A stretch of 64,000 nucleotides of DNA from Fodinibius salicampi (GCF_039545095.1 NZ_BAABRS010000003.1:434001-498000), one strand, 5' to 3'; shown: positions 17,759-27,972, numbered from the stretch's first letter. The notes: a model not told the origin generated them from the sequence alone. Program-made: numbers and translations.

Positions 17759-19063
17759 ATGAAACAAACGCTGATCATAACACTCCTTTTTTCTATAACC
17801 ACTATTGCCAGTGGCCAGCAGGATACCCCTGCCGTTAACAATGAAGCAACTTCCGCGCCTACCATCATGATGATTGCTGTGGATGGTTCTATCTCTCCGA
17901 CCACTACGAACTATATAAACCGTGCTATTGCAAAAGCCCGGGAACAGCAGGCCGAAGCGCTTATTATTCAGTTGGATACGCCCGGCGGATTGCTGGAATC
18001 AACCAAGAATATTGTTCAGGTATTTCTGGACTCCGATAATCTTCCAATTATTGTCTATGTAGCGCCTGAAGGCGGGCGAGCGGCCAGTGCCGGTACATTC
18101 ATTACCATGGCTGCCCATATCGCTGCCATGGCCCCAGCTACGACCATTGGGGCGGCATCTCCTGTACAGATGGGAGGTGGACAGCAAGATTCGGTAATGC
18201 AGAAGAAAATATTTAACTATTCAGAAAGCTTTATTGAAAGTGTGGCAAACCGGCGTGACCGGAACGCCGAGTGGGCAAAGTCCGCTGTACGTGACGGCGA
18301 ATCCATTACCGCTGAGGAAGCCCTCAAACTCAATGTTATTGATTTTATCTCCAATGATCGGGATGAGCTGCTCAAACAGATTGATGGACGAGTTGTGAAT
18401 GGGGATACTCTACAAACCCGAAACGCTACCATTGAAGAAATTCCTACTAATTTAGCCGAAAATCTCCTGAGCTTCATTATGCGTCCTGAAGTGATGCTCA
18501 TTCTCACTATGATTGCCATTTACGGTATCATTGGAGAGGTTACGAATCCCGGTGCCATCGTCCCGGGCGTGGCAGGCGTTATCGCACTGATACTGGTACT
18601 TTATGCCTCGGCTTCCATGCCGATTAATATCGCAGGGTTTGCACTCATTGGTTTAGCGATTGTTCTTTTTGTTGCCGAAGCGTTTACTCCGGCCTTTGGT
18701 ATTCTCATTGGGGGTGGGGCAGTTGCATTTTTTCTTGGGGCGCTCATGCTATTCCAGGATTTGCCTCAATCGATGGAACTTTCCTGGGCATGGCTCGTCC
18801 CGGCCACCGTATTAACAACCCTGTTTTTTGTCTGGATTGTCACCGAGGGAATCCGCATACAGTTTTCCAATAACGTCACCGGAAAAGAGTCAATGGTTGG
18901 GCGTAAGGGGGAGATCATCGAATCTATTAAGGATGGAAAAGGACGAATTTTTGTTAACGGGGAATACTGGAATGCAGTAAGCGATGAAGAAATTAAGGAA
19001 GGAGAAGTTTGCGAAATCGTTGAGATTGAAGGCCTTACGGCCAAGGTAAAGCGCAGCACATAA
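17759..19063 (+). CDS. nfeD: NfeD-family protein with ClpP-like serine protease domain
   Basis: The protein has 434 residues, the long NfeD form. A signal peptide (about 1-19) leads into a ClpP-class periplasmic protease domain (about 35-230) with the catalytic-Ser block AASAGTFITM and a DTPGG oxyanion block. About four to five membrane segments follow (about 235-370). The protein ends in a soluble OB-fold NfeD domain with GRKGEIIE and FVNGEYWNA. The family works with SPFH proteins in membrane quality control; the slipin partner starts 28 bases downstream. The region upstream is shared with the divergent tetR-like gene, so regulation by that protein is possible but has no direct support. Confidence 0.93.
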   Translation: MKQTLIITLLFSITTIASGQQDTPAVNNEATSAPTIMMIAVDGSISPTTTNYINRAIAKAREQQAEALIIQLDTPGGLLESTKNIVQVFLDSDNLPIIVYVAPEGGRAASAGTFITMAAHIAAMAPATTIGAASPVQMGGGQQDSVMQKKIFNYSESFIESVANRRDRNAEWAKSAVRDGESITAEEALKLNVIDFISNDRDELLKQIDGRVVNGDTLQTRNATIEEIPTNLAENLLSFIMRPEVMLILTMIAIYGIIGEVTNPGAIVPGVAGVIALILVLYASASMPINIAGFALIGLAIVLFVAEAFTPAFGILIGGGAVAFFLGALMLFQDLPQSMELSWAWLVPATVLTTLFFVWIVTEGIRIQFSNNVTGKESMVGRKGEIIESIKDGKGRIFVNGEYWNAVSDEEIKEGEVCEIVEIEGLTAKVKRST

Positions 19064-19091
19064 TCAACACCAATAAAGTTTACATACTATC

Positions 19092-19922
19092 ATGGAAAAT
19101 GGAGATCAATTTATCAATTCTCTTACATGGATTATCACCATCGCTGTTCTGGCAGCTATTCTTCTGCCTCAGATGTTCAAAATTTTGAGGGAATATGAAC
19201 GGGCCGTTGTTTTTCGGTTGGGTAAATACCAGGGCACAAAAGGACCGGGACTTATTGTCCTTATTCCCTTTATCGATAAGATAGAACGAGTGGATCTTAG
19301 GGTTCTTACCATTAATGTGGACCGGCAGGAAGTTATCACCAAAGATAATGTTACGGTACACGTAGATGCAATTACGTTCTTTCGTGTTATTGATGCCGAG
19401 GATGCCGTTATACAGGTAGAACAATACATTCACGCAACGTCGATGCTCGCTCAAACTACCCTGCGTAGTATAGTGGGACAGGTTGAACTGGATGAATTGC
19501 TGGCGGAACGTGAAAAGGTCAATAAAAATATTCAAGAAATTATTGACCGTCAGACAGATCCCTGGGGTATCAAGGTGGTCTCGGTAGAAGTCCGCGATGT
19601 AGTCTTACCTGAAAATATGAAACGTGCGATGGCCCGACAGGCTGAAACCGAGCGCGAACGTAGAGCGAAAGTGATTAACGCCGAAGGTGAGTTCCAGGCC
19701 GCTGAGCGTCTCGTTGAAGCTGCTACTATGATGAAAGAAGCTCCGATGGCCCTGCAACTCCGTTTCCTGCAAACAATGACCGATATCAGTGAAGAGAATG
19801 CAACCTTCGCATTTATCCCGCTGCCTATGGAGATGCTCGAAGTCTTTAAAAATATGTCTGGCGTACAGCTGCCTCCGGAAGTCGACGGAAATGATGGAGA
19901 CAGCTCTGACAATGAATCTTAA
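19092..19922 (+). CDS. Slipin (stomatin/prohibitin-like SPFH protein)
   Basis: The protein has 276 residues. One N-terminal membrane anchor (about 11-30) is followed by the SPFH band-7 domain, beginning EYERAVVFRLGKYQGTKGPG and containing DRQEVITKDNVTV. A coiled-coil region (about 180-235; MARQAETERERRAKVI) precedes a hydrophobic C-terminal stretch and an acidic tail. Slipins oligomerise at the inner membrane, and their C-terminus is a known substrate of NfeD-type proteases (family knowledge). The spacing of 28 bases after nfeD indicates one operon. A short hairpin (AAAGTAG/CTACTTT, 19928-19948) separates it from the next gene. Confidence 0.94.
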   Translation: MENGDQFINSLTWIITIAVLAAILLPQMFKILREYERAVVFRLGKYQGTKGPGLIVLIPFIDKIERVDLRVLTINVDRQEVITKDNVTVHVDAITFFRVIDAEDAVIQVEQYIHATSMLAQTTLRSIVGQVELDELLAEREKVNKNIQEIIDRQTDPWGIKVVSVEVRDVVLPENMKRAMARQAETERERRAKVINAEGEFQAAERLVEAATMMKEAPMALQLRFLQTMTDISEENATFAFIPLPMEMLEVFKNMSGVQLPPEVDGNDGDSSDNES

Positions 19923-19969
19923 TAACTAAAGTAGTTTAACTCTACTTTATCTGATATAAATATAAACTT

Positions 19970-20977
19970 ATGGGAAAAGAACGGAATATTCGCTGGGGGA
20001 TTTTAAGCACCGCTAAAATTGGAGTTGAAAAAGTTATTCCCGCTATGCAGCAGGCCGATAACTGTGAAATTGTGGCTATTTCATCTCGAAGCGTCAAACG
20101 GGCAAAAGAAGCAGCCGATAAATTGGGAATCGGACAAGCTGTGGGATCGTACGAAGAATTGCTGGATCTCCCTGACATTGATGCTGTTTATAATCCGCTC
20201 CCTAATCACCTGCACGTTCCTTGGTCCATAAAAGCCTTACGGGCGGGTAAGCATGTGCTTTGCGAAAAACCCATAGGGCTGTCCTATAAAGAAGCGGAAA
20301 CGCTCCTGGCCGAAGCCGAGAGGCATCAAGAACTAAAAATAATGGAAGCCTTTATGTACCGGCATCATCCCCGGTGGATCAAAGTTAAGGAGCTGATACA
20401 AAAGGAGGCTATTGGCAAACTGCAAACCGTACAATCCTTCTTTTCCTATTACAATGTTGATCCTGAAAATATTCGCAATATATCCGATATTGGAGGTGGA
20501 AGTCTGATGGATATTGGTTGTTACTGTATTTCCGTTCCCCGGTTTTTATTTGATGAAGAACCCAAGTCGGTCATAGGGAGTCTGGAAGAAGATCCAAACC
20601 TCAATATAGATCGGCTGTCGTCGGGAATACTGAACTTCCCCAGCGGTTCTGCCACGTTTACAAGCGGTACCCAGCTGGCTCCTCATCAAAAAGTAAAAAT
20701 ATTTGGGAGCAAGGGAATGATTGAGCTCTCCATGCCTTTTAATGCCCCCACTGATGAACCGACCTATATTCATATACAGATCGAAGGCAAAGATCATACT
20801 ACAGAAATCGCTCCCTGTAATCAGTTTACCGCTCAGGGAGAACGATTCTCACAAGCCATTATTGAGGACCGTCCCGTTCCAACTCCTTTCGAGGATGCTT
20901 TGAAAAACATGCAAGTTATCGATGCCATTATCGAGAGCAGCATAAGTAATGCAAAAATTACCATGACTAATCTTTAA
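19970..20977 (+). CDS. Gfo/Idh/MocA-family NAD(P)-dependent oxidoreductase
   Basis: The protein has 335 residues. The Rossmann domain begins IRWGILSTAKIGVEKVIPAM. The conserved GKHVLCEKPIG block near residue 90 contains the EKP motif, and a MEAFMYRHHPRW block is present. The C-terminal dimerisation domain has GGGSLMDIGCYCI, which contains the family catalytic Asp/His-type region. The family oxidises or reduces sugars, inositols and related compounds, and dihydrodiol dehydrogenase-like members have the same MYRHHP block. It follows the slipin gene by 47 bases and may be a separate transcript. The substrate is not inferable. Confidence 0.9.
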   Translation: MGKERNIRWGILSTAKIGVEKVIPAMQQADNCEIVAISSRSVKRAKEAADKLGIGQAVGSYEELLDLPDIDAVYNPLPNHLHVPWSIKALRAGKHVLCEKPIGLSYKEAETLLAEAERHQELKIMEAFMYRHHPRWIKVKELIQKEAIGKLQTVQSFFSYYNVDPENIRNISDIGGGSLMDIGCYCISVPRFLFDEEPKSVIGSLEEDPNLNIDRLSSGILNFPSGSATFTSGTQLAPHQKVKIFGSKGMIELSMPFNAPTDEPTYIHIQIEGKDHTTEIAPCNQFTAQGERFSQAIIEDRPVPTPFEDALKNMQVIDAIIESSISNAKITMTNL

Positions 20978-21047
20978 GCACTAAGTAAGCAACCTGATAT
21001 AGAGAACAAAAACATCTTTTTATCGTTAATTAGGATATTCTATAGTT

Positions 21048-21063
21048 AACTAATTGATTAGTT
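21048..21063. promoter_or_regulatory. Candidate TetR operator upstream of the RND efflux operon
   Basis: A perfect inverted repeat has arms AACTAAT and ATTAGTT around TG and is extended by flanking TTA and TA. It is 190 bases upstream of the adaptor-protein start. It overlaps a poor -7-like sequence (TAGTTTAT) in the same relative position as the tetR-like copy at 17616, where the box is exact. Confidence 0.6.
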
Positions 21064-21252
21064 TATTTACTATTCGTTAAATCTGTCCTCGCTCTAACAG
21101 TGGATAACCTATCCCCTTCAAGATTCCTTCAGGATTATCACATATCATATCTGCTAACAACTTATTACAACTATAAACGAACGTTTTCTCCTAAGGTTTC
21201 TATTTTCTAATACTATATGCAGTTGAGCAATCATTAATTCTACACTTGCAAA

Positions 21253-22554
21253 ATGAAAAAGCTTTTGATCAATTTTTTTAAACCAATCACAATTCTATTC
21301 GCGGTTACTCTACTTGTTACAGGCTGCTCGGGAGAAAATACAGAAAGTTCAGGAGGAGATGCAGGTGAAACAGCCTCTGTAACCCCTGCTGTTGAAGCGG
21401 TAAAGGCGCGGTATGGGTCCCTTCCCCTTTCAGAACGATTAAGCGGAACCGTTGTAGCGGACAACCAAGTCGTTTTGTATCCGGAAATTTCCGGGCGTAT
21501 TACACAGGTCCACGTCCGTACGGGTGATAACGTACAAAAGGGTGATCCTCTTGTATCGCTTGAGGATAAACAGTACCAGGAACAAGTAGAGCAGGCCCGG
21601 GCCAACCTTAAGATTAACCAAGCCCAATTAAAGCAGGCCCAAGCCCAATACCGCGAGCTTGAATCTGAATACCGTAGAACGCGGCAGCTTAGTGAAAAGG
21701 AACTCTCCAGTGATCTCGAAATGGAACGCATGGAGGCTCAGATGGAATCCGCAGAAGCAGATGTAGAACTTGCAGAAGCCCAGGTTGAACAGGCGCAGTC
21801 TACTTTGGAAGAACGTCAGGAAATGCTGTCACAGACTGTTGTGAGAGCCCCCATTACCGGAACTGTGGGTCAACGCAATGCAGAAATGGGGATGCAGGTT
21901 GGCTCCAATACACAATTGTTTACGATTGGAGACTTAGACAATCTCCGAGTTGAGGTAGTACTAACCGACAATATGCTCAACGACATATCTGTTGGACAAA
22001 CCGCTAATATCCATGTAGGCGATCAAGTTATCGAAGCTGGACTTTCTCGTATTTCTCCTTTTCTAAATAATGTTACCCGAAGCACGGAGGGCGAAATTGA
22101 TGTAGAGAATGAAAATAACATTCTACGTCCGGGTATGTTTGTCCCAGTTGATATCCTATATGGAGAAAGTCAGCAAGCCACATTAATTCCTACCAGCGGC
22201 CTCTATTCCGATCCGAATACGGGCAATGCCGGAGTATATGTAGCAACTTCTCTTGGAAGCGAAATCCAGCCGGCTGAGCAAGTAAACGCTGATAATCCTC
22301 CTCCTCTTACGGAAGCCACAGAAGTACAATTCAGGGAAGTAGACGTTATCGCTGAAGGTCGCATGGAGGTAGCAGTGGATGGCGTTGAACCCGGCGACTG
22401 GGTCGTAATTGTTGGTCAGGATTTGCTATCGGAAGGACGAAACCAGGCTCGCGTTCGAACCAGTTCTTGGGAACGCATTCTGGCCATGCAGGGGATGCAA
22501 AGACAAGACCTGCTACAGCGTGTACTGGATAGCATCCAGACAGCTAATGAATAA
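21253..22554 (+). CDS. RND efflux periplasmic adaptor (membrane fusion) lipoprotein
   Basis: The protein has 433 residues. A signal sequence ends in lipobox LVTGC (Cys25), giving a lipid anchor in the inner membrane. The barrel-sandwich (biotinyl-lipoyl-like) half begins EISGRITQVHVRTGDNVQKG near residue 78, is followed by a long alpha-hairpin coiled coil (about 108-190, rich in Gln, Glu and Ala), and closes with VRAPITGTVGQRNAEMGMQV. Beta-barrel and membrane-proximal domains follow. It links the inner-membrane pump encoded 31 bases downstream to an outer-membrane channel. No TolC-like gene lies in this operon, so the channel must be encoded elsewhere. Confidence 0.94.
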   Translation: MKKLLINFFKPITILFAVTLLVTGCSGENTESSGGDAGETASVTPAVEAVKARYGSLPLSERLSGTVVADNQVVLYPEISGRITQVHVRTGDNVQKGDPLVSLEDKQYQEQVEQARANLKINQAQLKQAQAQYRELESEYRRTRQLSEKELSSDLEMERMEAQMESAEADVELAEAQVEQAQSTLEERQEMLSQTVVRAPITGTVGQRNAEMGMQVGSNTQLFTIGDLDNLRVEVVLTDNMLNDISVGQTANIHVGDQVIEAGLSRISPFLNNVTRSTEGEIDVENENNILRPGMFVPVDILYGESQQATLIPTSGLYSDPNTGNAGVYVATSLGSEIQPAEQVNADNPPPLTEATEVQFREVDVIAEGRMEVAVDGVEPGDWVVIVGQDLLSEGRNQARVRTSSWERILAMQGMQRQDLLQRVLDSIQTANE

Positions 22555-22585
22555 TTAAAAAGAGCTTATTACAAACTGAACTACT

Positions 22586-25500
22586 ATGAAAATTACCGAA
22601 ACTGCTGTCAATCGTCCGATCGCCACAACGATGTTGTTTCTCATCATCATCGTGCTGGGTGTTATGTCATTTCGATATCTGCCTATTGATCTTCTCCCCC
22701 CTGTAGAATATCCACAGCTAACCGTAGCAACGGAATACCCGAATGTAGGGCCGGAAGAAATAGAAAAAATTATAACCCAGCGGATTGAAAATACCATTGC
22801 TGGAGTGCCTGGTGTTGAGCGCGTTAGATCAAGCTCTTCTGAAGGACAAAGCCGCGTGACTTTAGAGTTTACACAAGGTACAGATATTGACGTCGCTGCC
22901 AATGATATACGTGCCGCCCTGGACCGGATCCGGGATGAACTCCCACCCGAGGCACAAGCTCCGCGTATATGGAAGTTTGATCCGAATAACTTCCCGGTAG
23001 TCATTGTAGGAGCTAATTCTGACAAAAACCTGCAGGAACTGACCCAGCTGCTGGAACGCGAGGTTACCAAACAGTTTGAACAGATCCCGGGGGTTGGCTC
23101 TATTGATATATGGGGCGGAGTCTACAGAGAAGTTCACATAGAGCTCAAGCGGGATCGGTTAATTGCCAGTGGACTTTCATCAGCCCAGGTACAACAAGCT
23201 ATTGCCAGCGAGAATGTTAACTTGCCCGGTGGCAACGTTAATTCAGGTATTCAGCAACTCTATGTCCGTACATTAGGCGAATATGAATCACTCGATCAAA
23301 TTTCGAATACCATTATCACTACGGTTGAAGGCAAACCAATTAGAGTGAAAGATGTGGCCGAAGTAAAATGGGGGTATGAAGACCTCAATCGCCTGGTAAC
23401 TATTGACGGAAAACCAATGGTTCGCTTTGGGATTCGAAAACAAACCGGGGCTAATACCGTTGCAGTAGCAGAAAATATTCGCAATGAAATTGAGCGGGTT
23501 AACGAGCAACGTGATGACATGGAGCTCTTTGTCACCACCGACCAGAGTGAATTTATCCAAAGTTCCATTGATAATGTTCAAAACTCAGCCGTTTGGGGAG
23601 CTTTACTTGCTATATTTGTATTATATCTCTTTCTCAGGAATGGATCTTCTACTTTCATTATTGCAATAGCAATACCCATATCTATTATTGCCACTTTTGC
23701 CTTGCTGTACTTTAACGGGCTAACCTTAAACCAAATGAGTTTCGGGGGACTCGCTTTAGGAGTTGGGCTTATTGTGGATAACGCCATTGTGGTCCTCGAA
23801 AATATAATACGTCTCAGGGAGGAACGTGGAAAAGACCTAAAGGCCAGTGCCTTGGTCGGAACCCGGGAAGTAGGTGGGGCTATTATCGCTTCTACTATCA
23901 CCACTTCTGTTATCTTTCTGCCAGTCGTATTTATGCAAACGATTTCCGGTACGATCTTCCAGCAACTTGCTCTTGTTGTGGTCTTTGCCTTGGTTTGCTC
24001 CCTCTTTGTTGCGTTAACGCTGGTTCCCATGCTCTGCAGTAAATTTCTTACGGTACAGCCGGAAAAGTCAGAAAAAGCGCAAAAGAAAAACTGGTTCCAG
24101 CGTTACTTCCAGAAGCTGGAAAATAATTATACCGATTTTATTAGCTATACACTGGGGAGGAAAGGATGGGTATTTGGCATCACCGGGGTATTGGTTATCG
24201 GATCCTTTTTACTCATTCCTATCATTCCCGTTGAACTGGCCCCGCAATCGGATGCTGATGAAATAGATGTAGACTTTATGATGGCAGAGGGCACTAATAT
24301 TGCGGTTCAAAACGAATACCTTCAGGAACTTGAAAAAGTAGTACGCGCAAACCTACCCATGGACGATGTCGACCATCTTACCACGGACGTTCGTGACGGT
24401 CGTGCTGAAGTTGAAATTTCCATGGTTAATGCTTCTGAACGGTCACAAAGCACTTCGAAAATTGCAGATCAGCTTCGCGAAAAAGTAGCCGGCACAATTC
24501 CGGGTGGAGATATTCGCGTAAGTGCTCAATCGGGGCTATGGATTTTGCGTCGGCTGTTTGGATCCGGGGGAGGAGAAGCCGTGGAAGTACAGCTCAGGGG
24601 TTATAACTTGGATCAGGCCCAGAAAATCTCCCAGGAAATTAAACTGCGTATGGAAGAAATCCCAGAAGTTTCGGGTGTTCGGGTTGACCGCAGAGAGGGT
24701 CGGCCTGAAGAAAACATGACCTTTGACCGGGAAAAAATAGCAGATCTTGGCCTCACTGTAAGTGAAGTAGCCCGGGTCATCCAAACAAATATAGGCGGCA
24801 GCAGGGCCGGAACGTACCGTGTAGGAGGAGATGAGTTTCCGATAAATGTCCGGCTCCAGCCTGATGACCGTCTAAGCACGACTGATCTTGATAACATTTC
24901 CATCCGGGCAGCGAACGGAGAGGTATTACCTATATCGGCTGTTGTCTCACAAAAGAAGGGCCGGGGACCTACGGATATCAACCGTATAAACAGTCAGCGC
25001 GTGTCGTATATCTCGGCAAATTTGGAAAGCGGAGTTGCCTTGGGGGAAGCAGTCGAAAAGATTCAGGCTAAACTCTCCGATGTACCGCTGCCCGATGGTT
25101 TTTCTATAGTATACAGTGGTGAATATGAAGAGCAGCAGAAAGCAGCTGCTGATTTTCAACTTTCCATAATTATGGCACTGATACTTATCTATATGGTTAT
25201 GGCAGCCCAGTTTGAGCGTTTCTTTGATCCGCTGGTTGTTATGTTTTCAGTACCGCTTGCCGTTATTGGGGTTGTTCCAACGCTTCTGATTACGGGCACA
25301 ACTATCAATATGCAGAGCATGATGGGGATCGTGATGCTCATAGGTATTGTAGTAAATAATGCGATTGTACTGGTAGACTATATCAACCTGATGCGAAGAG
25401 AGCACGGCATGAACGTCCGGGAAGCTGTTATCTATTCTGGAAAGCTCCGCCTGCGTCCTATACTAATGACTACACTTACCACTGTCTTAGGATTATTACC

Positions 25501-25702
25501 GTTATCATTTGGAGTAGGAGCGGGAGCCGAAATACAGGCATCCCTGGCACGTGTAGTTATTGGCGGGCTTACAGCCTCAACCCTGATTACACTGGTATTC
25601 ATCCCGGTTGTATATGTCTCTGCCGAACAATTCCTTGCCCGCGTCCGCAGTAAAAACTGGATCCCGTTCACTAACGAAAGTGTGAGTCCCGCAAAGGCTT
25701 AA
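22586..25702 (+). CDS. RND-family efflux permease (AcrB/HAE1 type)
   Basis: The protein has 1038 residues, the full family length. It has twelve membrane segments in two symmetric halves, each with a large periplasmic porter/docking loop. The N-terminus [14 protein letters not shown] and the proton-relay segment of helix 4 ([20 protein letters not shown]) are typical of HAE1 proteins. The second half repeats the pattern with [21 protein letters not shown]. The pump exports drugs or other amphiphiles by proton antiport as a trimer. It is co-transcribed with the adaptor and followed by a hairpin at 25772. The candidate TetR operator at 21048 suggests inducible expression. Confidence 0.95.
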   Translation: MKITETAVNRPIATTMLFLIIIVLGVMSFRYLPIDLLPPVEYPQLTVATEYPNVGPEEIEKIITQRIENTIAGVPGVERVRSSSSEGQSRVTLEFTQGTDIDVAANDIRAALDRIRDELPPEAQAPRIWKFDPNNFPVVIVGANSDKNLQELTQLLEREVTKQFEQIPGVGSIDIWGGVYREVHIELKRDRLIASGLSSAQVQQAIASENVNLPGGNVNSGIQQLYVRTLGEYESLDQISNTIITTVEGKPIRVKDVAEVKWGYEDLNRLVTIDGKPMVRFGIRKQTGANTVAVAENIRNEIERVNEQRDDMELFVTTDQSEFIQSSIDNVQNSAVWGALLAIFVLYLFLRNGSSTFIIAIAIPISIIATFALLYFNGLTLNQMSFGGLALGVGLIVDNAIVVLENIIRLREERGKDLKASALVGTREVGGAIIASTITTSVIFLPVVFMQTISGTIFQQLALVVVFALVCSLFVALTLVPMLCSKFLTVQPEKSEKAQKKNWFQRYFQKLENNYTDFISYTLGRKGWVFGITGVLVIGSFLLIPIIPVELAPQSDADEIDVDFMMAEGTNIAVQNEYLQELEKVVRANLPMDDVDHLTTDVRDGRAEVEISMVNASERSQSTSKIADQLREKVAGTIPGGDIRVSAQSGLWILRRLFGSGGGEAVEVQLRGYNLDQAQKISQEIKLRMEEIPEVSGVRVDRREGRPEENMTFDREKIADLGLTVSEVARVIQTNIGGSRAGTYRVGGDEFPINVRLQPDDRLSTTDLDNISIRAANGEVLPISAVVSQKKGRGPTDINRINSQRVSYISANLESGVALGEAVEKIQAKLSDVPLPDGFSIVYSGEYEEQQKAAADFQLSIIMALILIYMVMAAQFERFFDPLVVMFSVPLAVIGVVPTLLITGTTINMQSMMGIVMLIGIVVNNAIVLVDYINLMRREHGMNVREAVIYSGKLRLRPILMTTLTTVLGLLPLSFGVGAGAEIQASLARVVIGGLTASTLITLVFIPVVYVSAEQFLARVRSKNWIPFTNESVSPAKA

Positions 25703-25771
25703 TTATAAATTAATATTCTCATAACTGGATTTTCTCCTTAAAGTTGTTATCCTAAAAGACTTTGATATGTT

Positions 25772-25791
25772 AAAAGGTTGCGAAACCTTTT
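25772..25791 (+). terminator. Hairpin after the RND operon
   Basis: The arms AAAAGGTT and AACCTTTT enclose a GCGA loop, 70 bases after the permease stop. The following sequence (TGTTACG) is not a long T-run, but the arm itself ends in TTTT. Confidence 0.5.
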
Positions 25792-25831
25792 GTTACGTAC
25801 GTTCTTATAAAAATTTAGGATTAACTTGGCT

Positions 25832-27226
25832 ATGTCTATTTCCCGCAAACATTTTTTAAAACAGGCCGGAGCGCTTACATTAGGGTTTTCCGGGCTGCAA
25901 ATTATCAGCGGCTGTACTCCCTCGGACCGAATGAGCAAAAATCTGATAACGGATCCTTTTGGACCCCTGCAATCCGATCCCAATGGACTCTTTGATCTTC
26001 CAGAAGGATTTAACTACAAAATAATCTCTAAATTCGGGGATCAGATGGATGACGGCTTGTTTGTACCTCATCGCCCTGATGGCATGGCTACCTTTCCGGG
26101 GCCGGATGGACTCACCATTTTGATCCGCAACCATGAAGTTAATCCTGCTAAAGGAGGCGCCGAAAGTGCCTTTGGAGAAGACTTTGCCTTAACGGACAAG
26201 CTAGGTCCCGATGAATTCTACGACCTCGGTCAGGATAACAATCCCGGACAAGGAGGGACGACGACTATCGTCTACGATACCGAAAATCAACAGATTGTTC
26301 GTGAATTTCTGAGCATAGCAGGAACGTTACGTAATTGCGCCGGGGGACCGACGCCCTGGAACAGCTGGCTAACCTGCGAAGAAATTGTGACCGAGCCCGA
26401 TGATGTTTATGCCAAACGACACGGATATGTATTTGAAGTACCGGCCTCCGCAGAAATCGGTCGCGCCCGTCCCATTCCTATAAAAGATATGGGACGTTTT
26501 AACCACGAAGCCGTAGCAGTTGATCCCAACAGCGATGTAATCTATCTCACCGAGGACGATTCTGAAGGCTTACTGTATCGGTTTATTCCCAATACGCCGG
26601 CTAAATTACTGGATGGAGGTAAACTACAGGCTCTCGCTGTCAAAGAACGTCCAAGTTTAGATACCCGTAACTGGGAGTCCCAAACAATAGAAGTAGGAGA
26701 AAATTTACAGACAGAATGGATTGATGTAAAAGATGTTGACAGTCCGAACGATGATCTCCGCTACCGTGGATTTAATGATGGTGCGGCTCGTTTTGCCCGG
26801 GGAGAAGGCATGTGGTATGGAAATGATGCAATCTATTTTGCCTGTACAAATGGCGGACCTGAAGAATTGGGTCAAATATGGAAATACACGCCCAGTACGG
26901 ATGAAGCCACCTCTGGTGAAGAAAACAATCCCGGTACCCTTGAACTATTTGTAGAATCACTGGACAGCACCATCATAGAAAATGCTGATAACCTTACGGT
27001 TGCTCCCTGGGGTGACTTAATAGTCTGTGAAGATACCGACGAAAAACAGGATCTAAATGGCATAACTCCTGAGGGAAAAGTCTATAAGCTTGGTCGAAAT
27101 GCAAAATCTAATTCTGAATTGGCTGGAGCTGTATTTTCACCCGATGGTTCAACCCTTTTTATGAACATCCAGCATTCCGGCATAACACTGGCTATCAATG
27201 GTCCTTGGGAGAAATCAAGGGGATAG
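25832..27226 (+). CDS. PhoX-like (DUF839) alkaline phosphatase-family lipoprotein
   Basis: The protein has 464 residues from the ATG at 25832, which has TTTAGGA upstream; a TTG two codons earlier is less likely. The N-terminus SRKHFLKQAGALTLGFSG resembles a twin-arginine signal with RK instead of RR, and a lipobox-like ISGC ends it near residue 28. Typical PhoX blocks are IRNHEVNPAKGG, CAGGPTPWNSWLTCEE (the metal-ligand region) and MGRFNHEAVAVDP. The family is a five-bladed propeller phosphatase using calcium and iron; DUF839 also holds uncharacterised members. It is monocistronic, closed by the hairpin at 27248. Confidence 0.85.
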   Translation: MSISRKHFLKQAGALTLGFSGLQIISGCTPSDRMSKNLITDPFGPLQSDPNGLFDLPEGFNYKIISKFGDQMDDGLFVPHRPDGMATFPGPDGLTILIRNHEVNPAKGGAESAFGEDFALTDKLGPDEFYDLGQDNNPGQGGTTTIVYDTENQQIVREFLSIAGTLRNCAGGPTPWNSWLTCEEIVTEPDDVYAKRHGYVFEVPASAEIGRARPIPIKDMGRFNHEAVAVDPNSDVIYLTEDDSEGLLYRFIPNTPAKLLDGGKLQALAVKERPSLDTRNWESQTIEVGENLQTEWIDVKDVDSPNDDLRYRGFNDGAARFARGEGMWYGNDAIYFACTNGGPEELGQIWKYTPSTDEATSGEENNPGTLELFVESLDSTIIENADNLTVAPWGDLIVCEDTDEKQDLNGITPEGKVYKLGRNAKSNSELAGAVFSPDGSTLFMNIQHSGITLAINGPWEKSRG

Positions 27227-27247
27227 GATAGGTAGCAAAAATAAAAT

Positions 27248-27281
27248 AGGACCTGTCAGTATATATTAAATAACAGGTCCT
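27248..27281. terminator. Bidirectional terminator hairpin
   Basis: Nine-base arms AGGACCTGT and ACAGGTCCT lie between the PhoX-like gene (plus) and the DoxX-like gene (minus). The T-run is weak on the plus side (TATATAATTATT). The position between convergent genes supports the call. Confidence 0.65.
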
Positions 27282-27314
27282 ATATAATTATTCTGCTAAA
27301 TTTCACTCAAGTGT

Positions 27315-27692
27315 TCAGACTTCGGGCTCCAGGCTTGTCTCATCTTCAAACTGTCCGGCAAGAATCCAAGCACCTCCGGCCAGAGCCGTATCTTTAAGCA
27401 ACATCGTCATTGCTGATGACCCTCCATCTCCCATTGCAGAAGGCAGATGTATGCTTAACATAAAAATAAGAAGCATCCCCCCAAGCAGCAGGCATGCCAA
27501 CCGGGTCTTCTTACCTATAAGAATACTAATACAAGCTGCCAGCAAGGCCACTCCAGTTAAATAAACCCAAAATACTCCGCCGGGGATGGGAACCATACCG
27601 GCCATTTGGCTTGTATTCATAAAATGAAATAATCCAAAAACACCCATTGGTAGTGCATATAAATAACGACCTGCTTTTAATAACGCATCCAT
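27315..27692 (-). CDS. DoxX-family small membrane protein
   Basis: The protein has 125 residues from the ATG at 27692, preceded by AAAGGGG seven bases upstream; a longer frame from 27728 lacks a site. There are four membrane segments (about 8-25, 38-58, 63-82 and 90-110), and the FGLFHFMNTSQMAGMVP block matches DoxX/SURF4-like proteins. DoxX members are associated with redox or sulfur-metabolite handling in some bacteria, but most are uncharacterised. It is divergent from the porin-like gene at 28075. The UAS-like repeats at 27806-27849 lie 114 bases upstream of it, but no sigma54 box faces in its direction. Confidence 0.8.
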   Translation of the reverse strand: MDALLKAGRYLYALPMGVFGLFHFMNTSQMAGMVPIPGGVFWVYLTGVALLAACISILIGKKTRLACLLLGGMLLIFMLSIHLPSAMGDGGSSAMTMLLKDTALAGGAWILAGQFEDETSLEPEV

Positions 27693-27805
27693 AATAACCC
27701 CTTTCTTTGTTAGTGTTAGATGGTGCAATTCAATATAGAATAAATATAGTTTAATGTTAAATAAACCATATTTCTCAAATTAGTAAATCTCTGCCTATTC
27801 TCATA

Positions 27806-27849
27806 TTGCAGTATTGCATCACTCCTATATTCATGCTTGCACAACTGCA
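27806..27849. promoter_or_regulatory. Two tandem TTGCA-N4-TGCA sites upstream of the porin-like gene
   Basis: Site 1 is TTGCAGTATTGCA (27806-27818) and site 2 is TTGCACAACTGCA (27837-27849); each is an inverted repeat around four bases. The layout matches 30651-30695 upstream of yceI almost exactly (8 bp within each site pair, 23 versus 24 bp between them). The first site lies 151 bp upstream of a -24-like TGG at 27957. Confidence 0.65.
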
Positions 27850-27956
27850 ATTAATCTCCTTTTCTTTTCTCCGTTGATCATCTACCAGGTAAAAAAGTTT
27901 CAAAAAAAACACACCTTATGTTCCATTATGCCCCTTTATGAATTTTTTTTCTTATC

Positions 27957-27972
27957 TGGTACCGTTTTGGAA
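27957..27972 (+). promoter_or_regulatory. Possible sigma54 promoter of the porin-like gene
   Basis: TGGTAC (27957-27962) matches the -24 element. The -12 part reads TTTTGGAA, so the invariant GC is replaced by GG or GA at about the expected spacing. On its own it is weak. The support comes from the tandem sites upstream at the same distance as in the yceI promoter. Confidence 0.4.
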
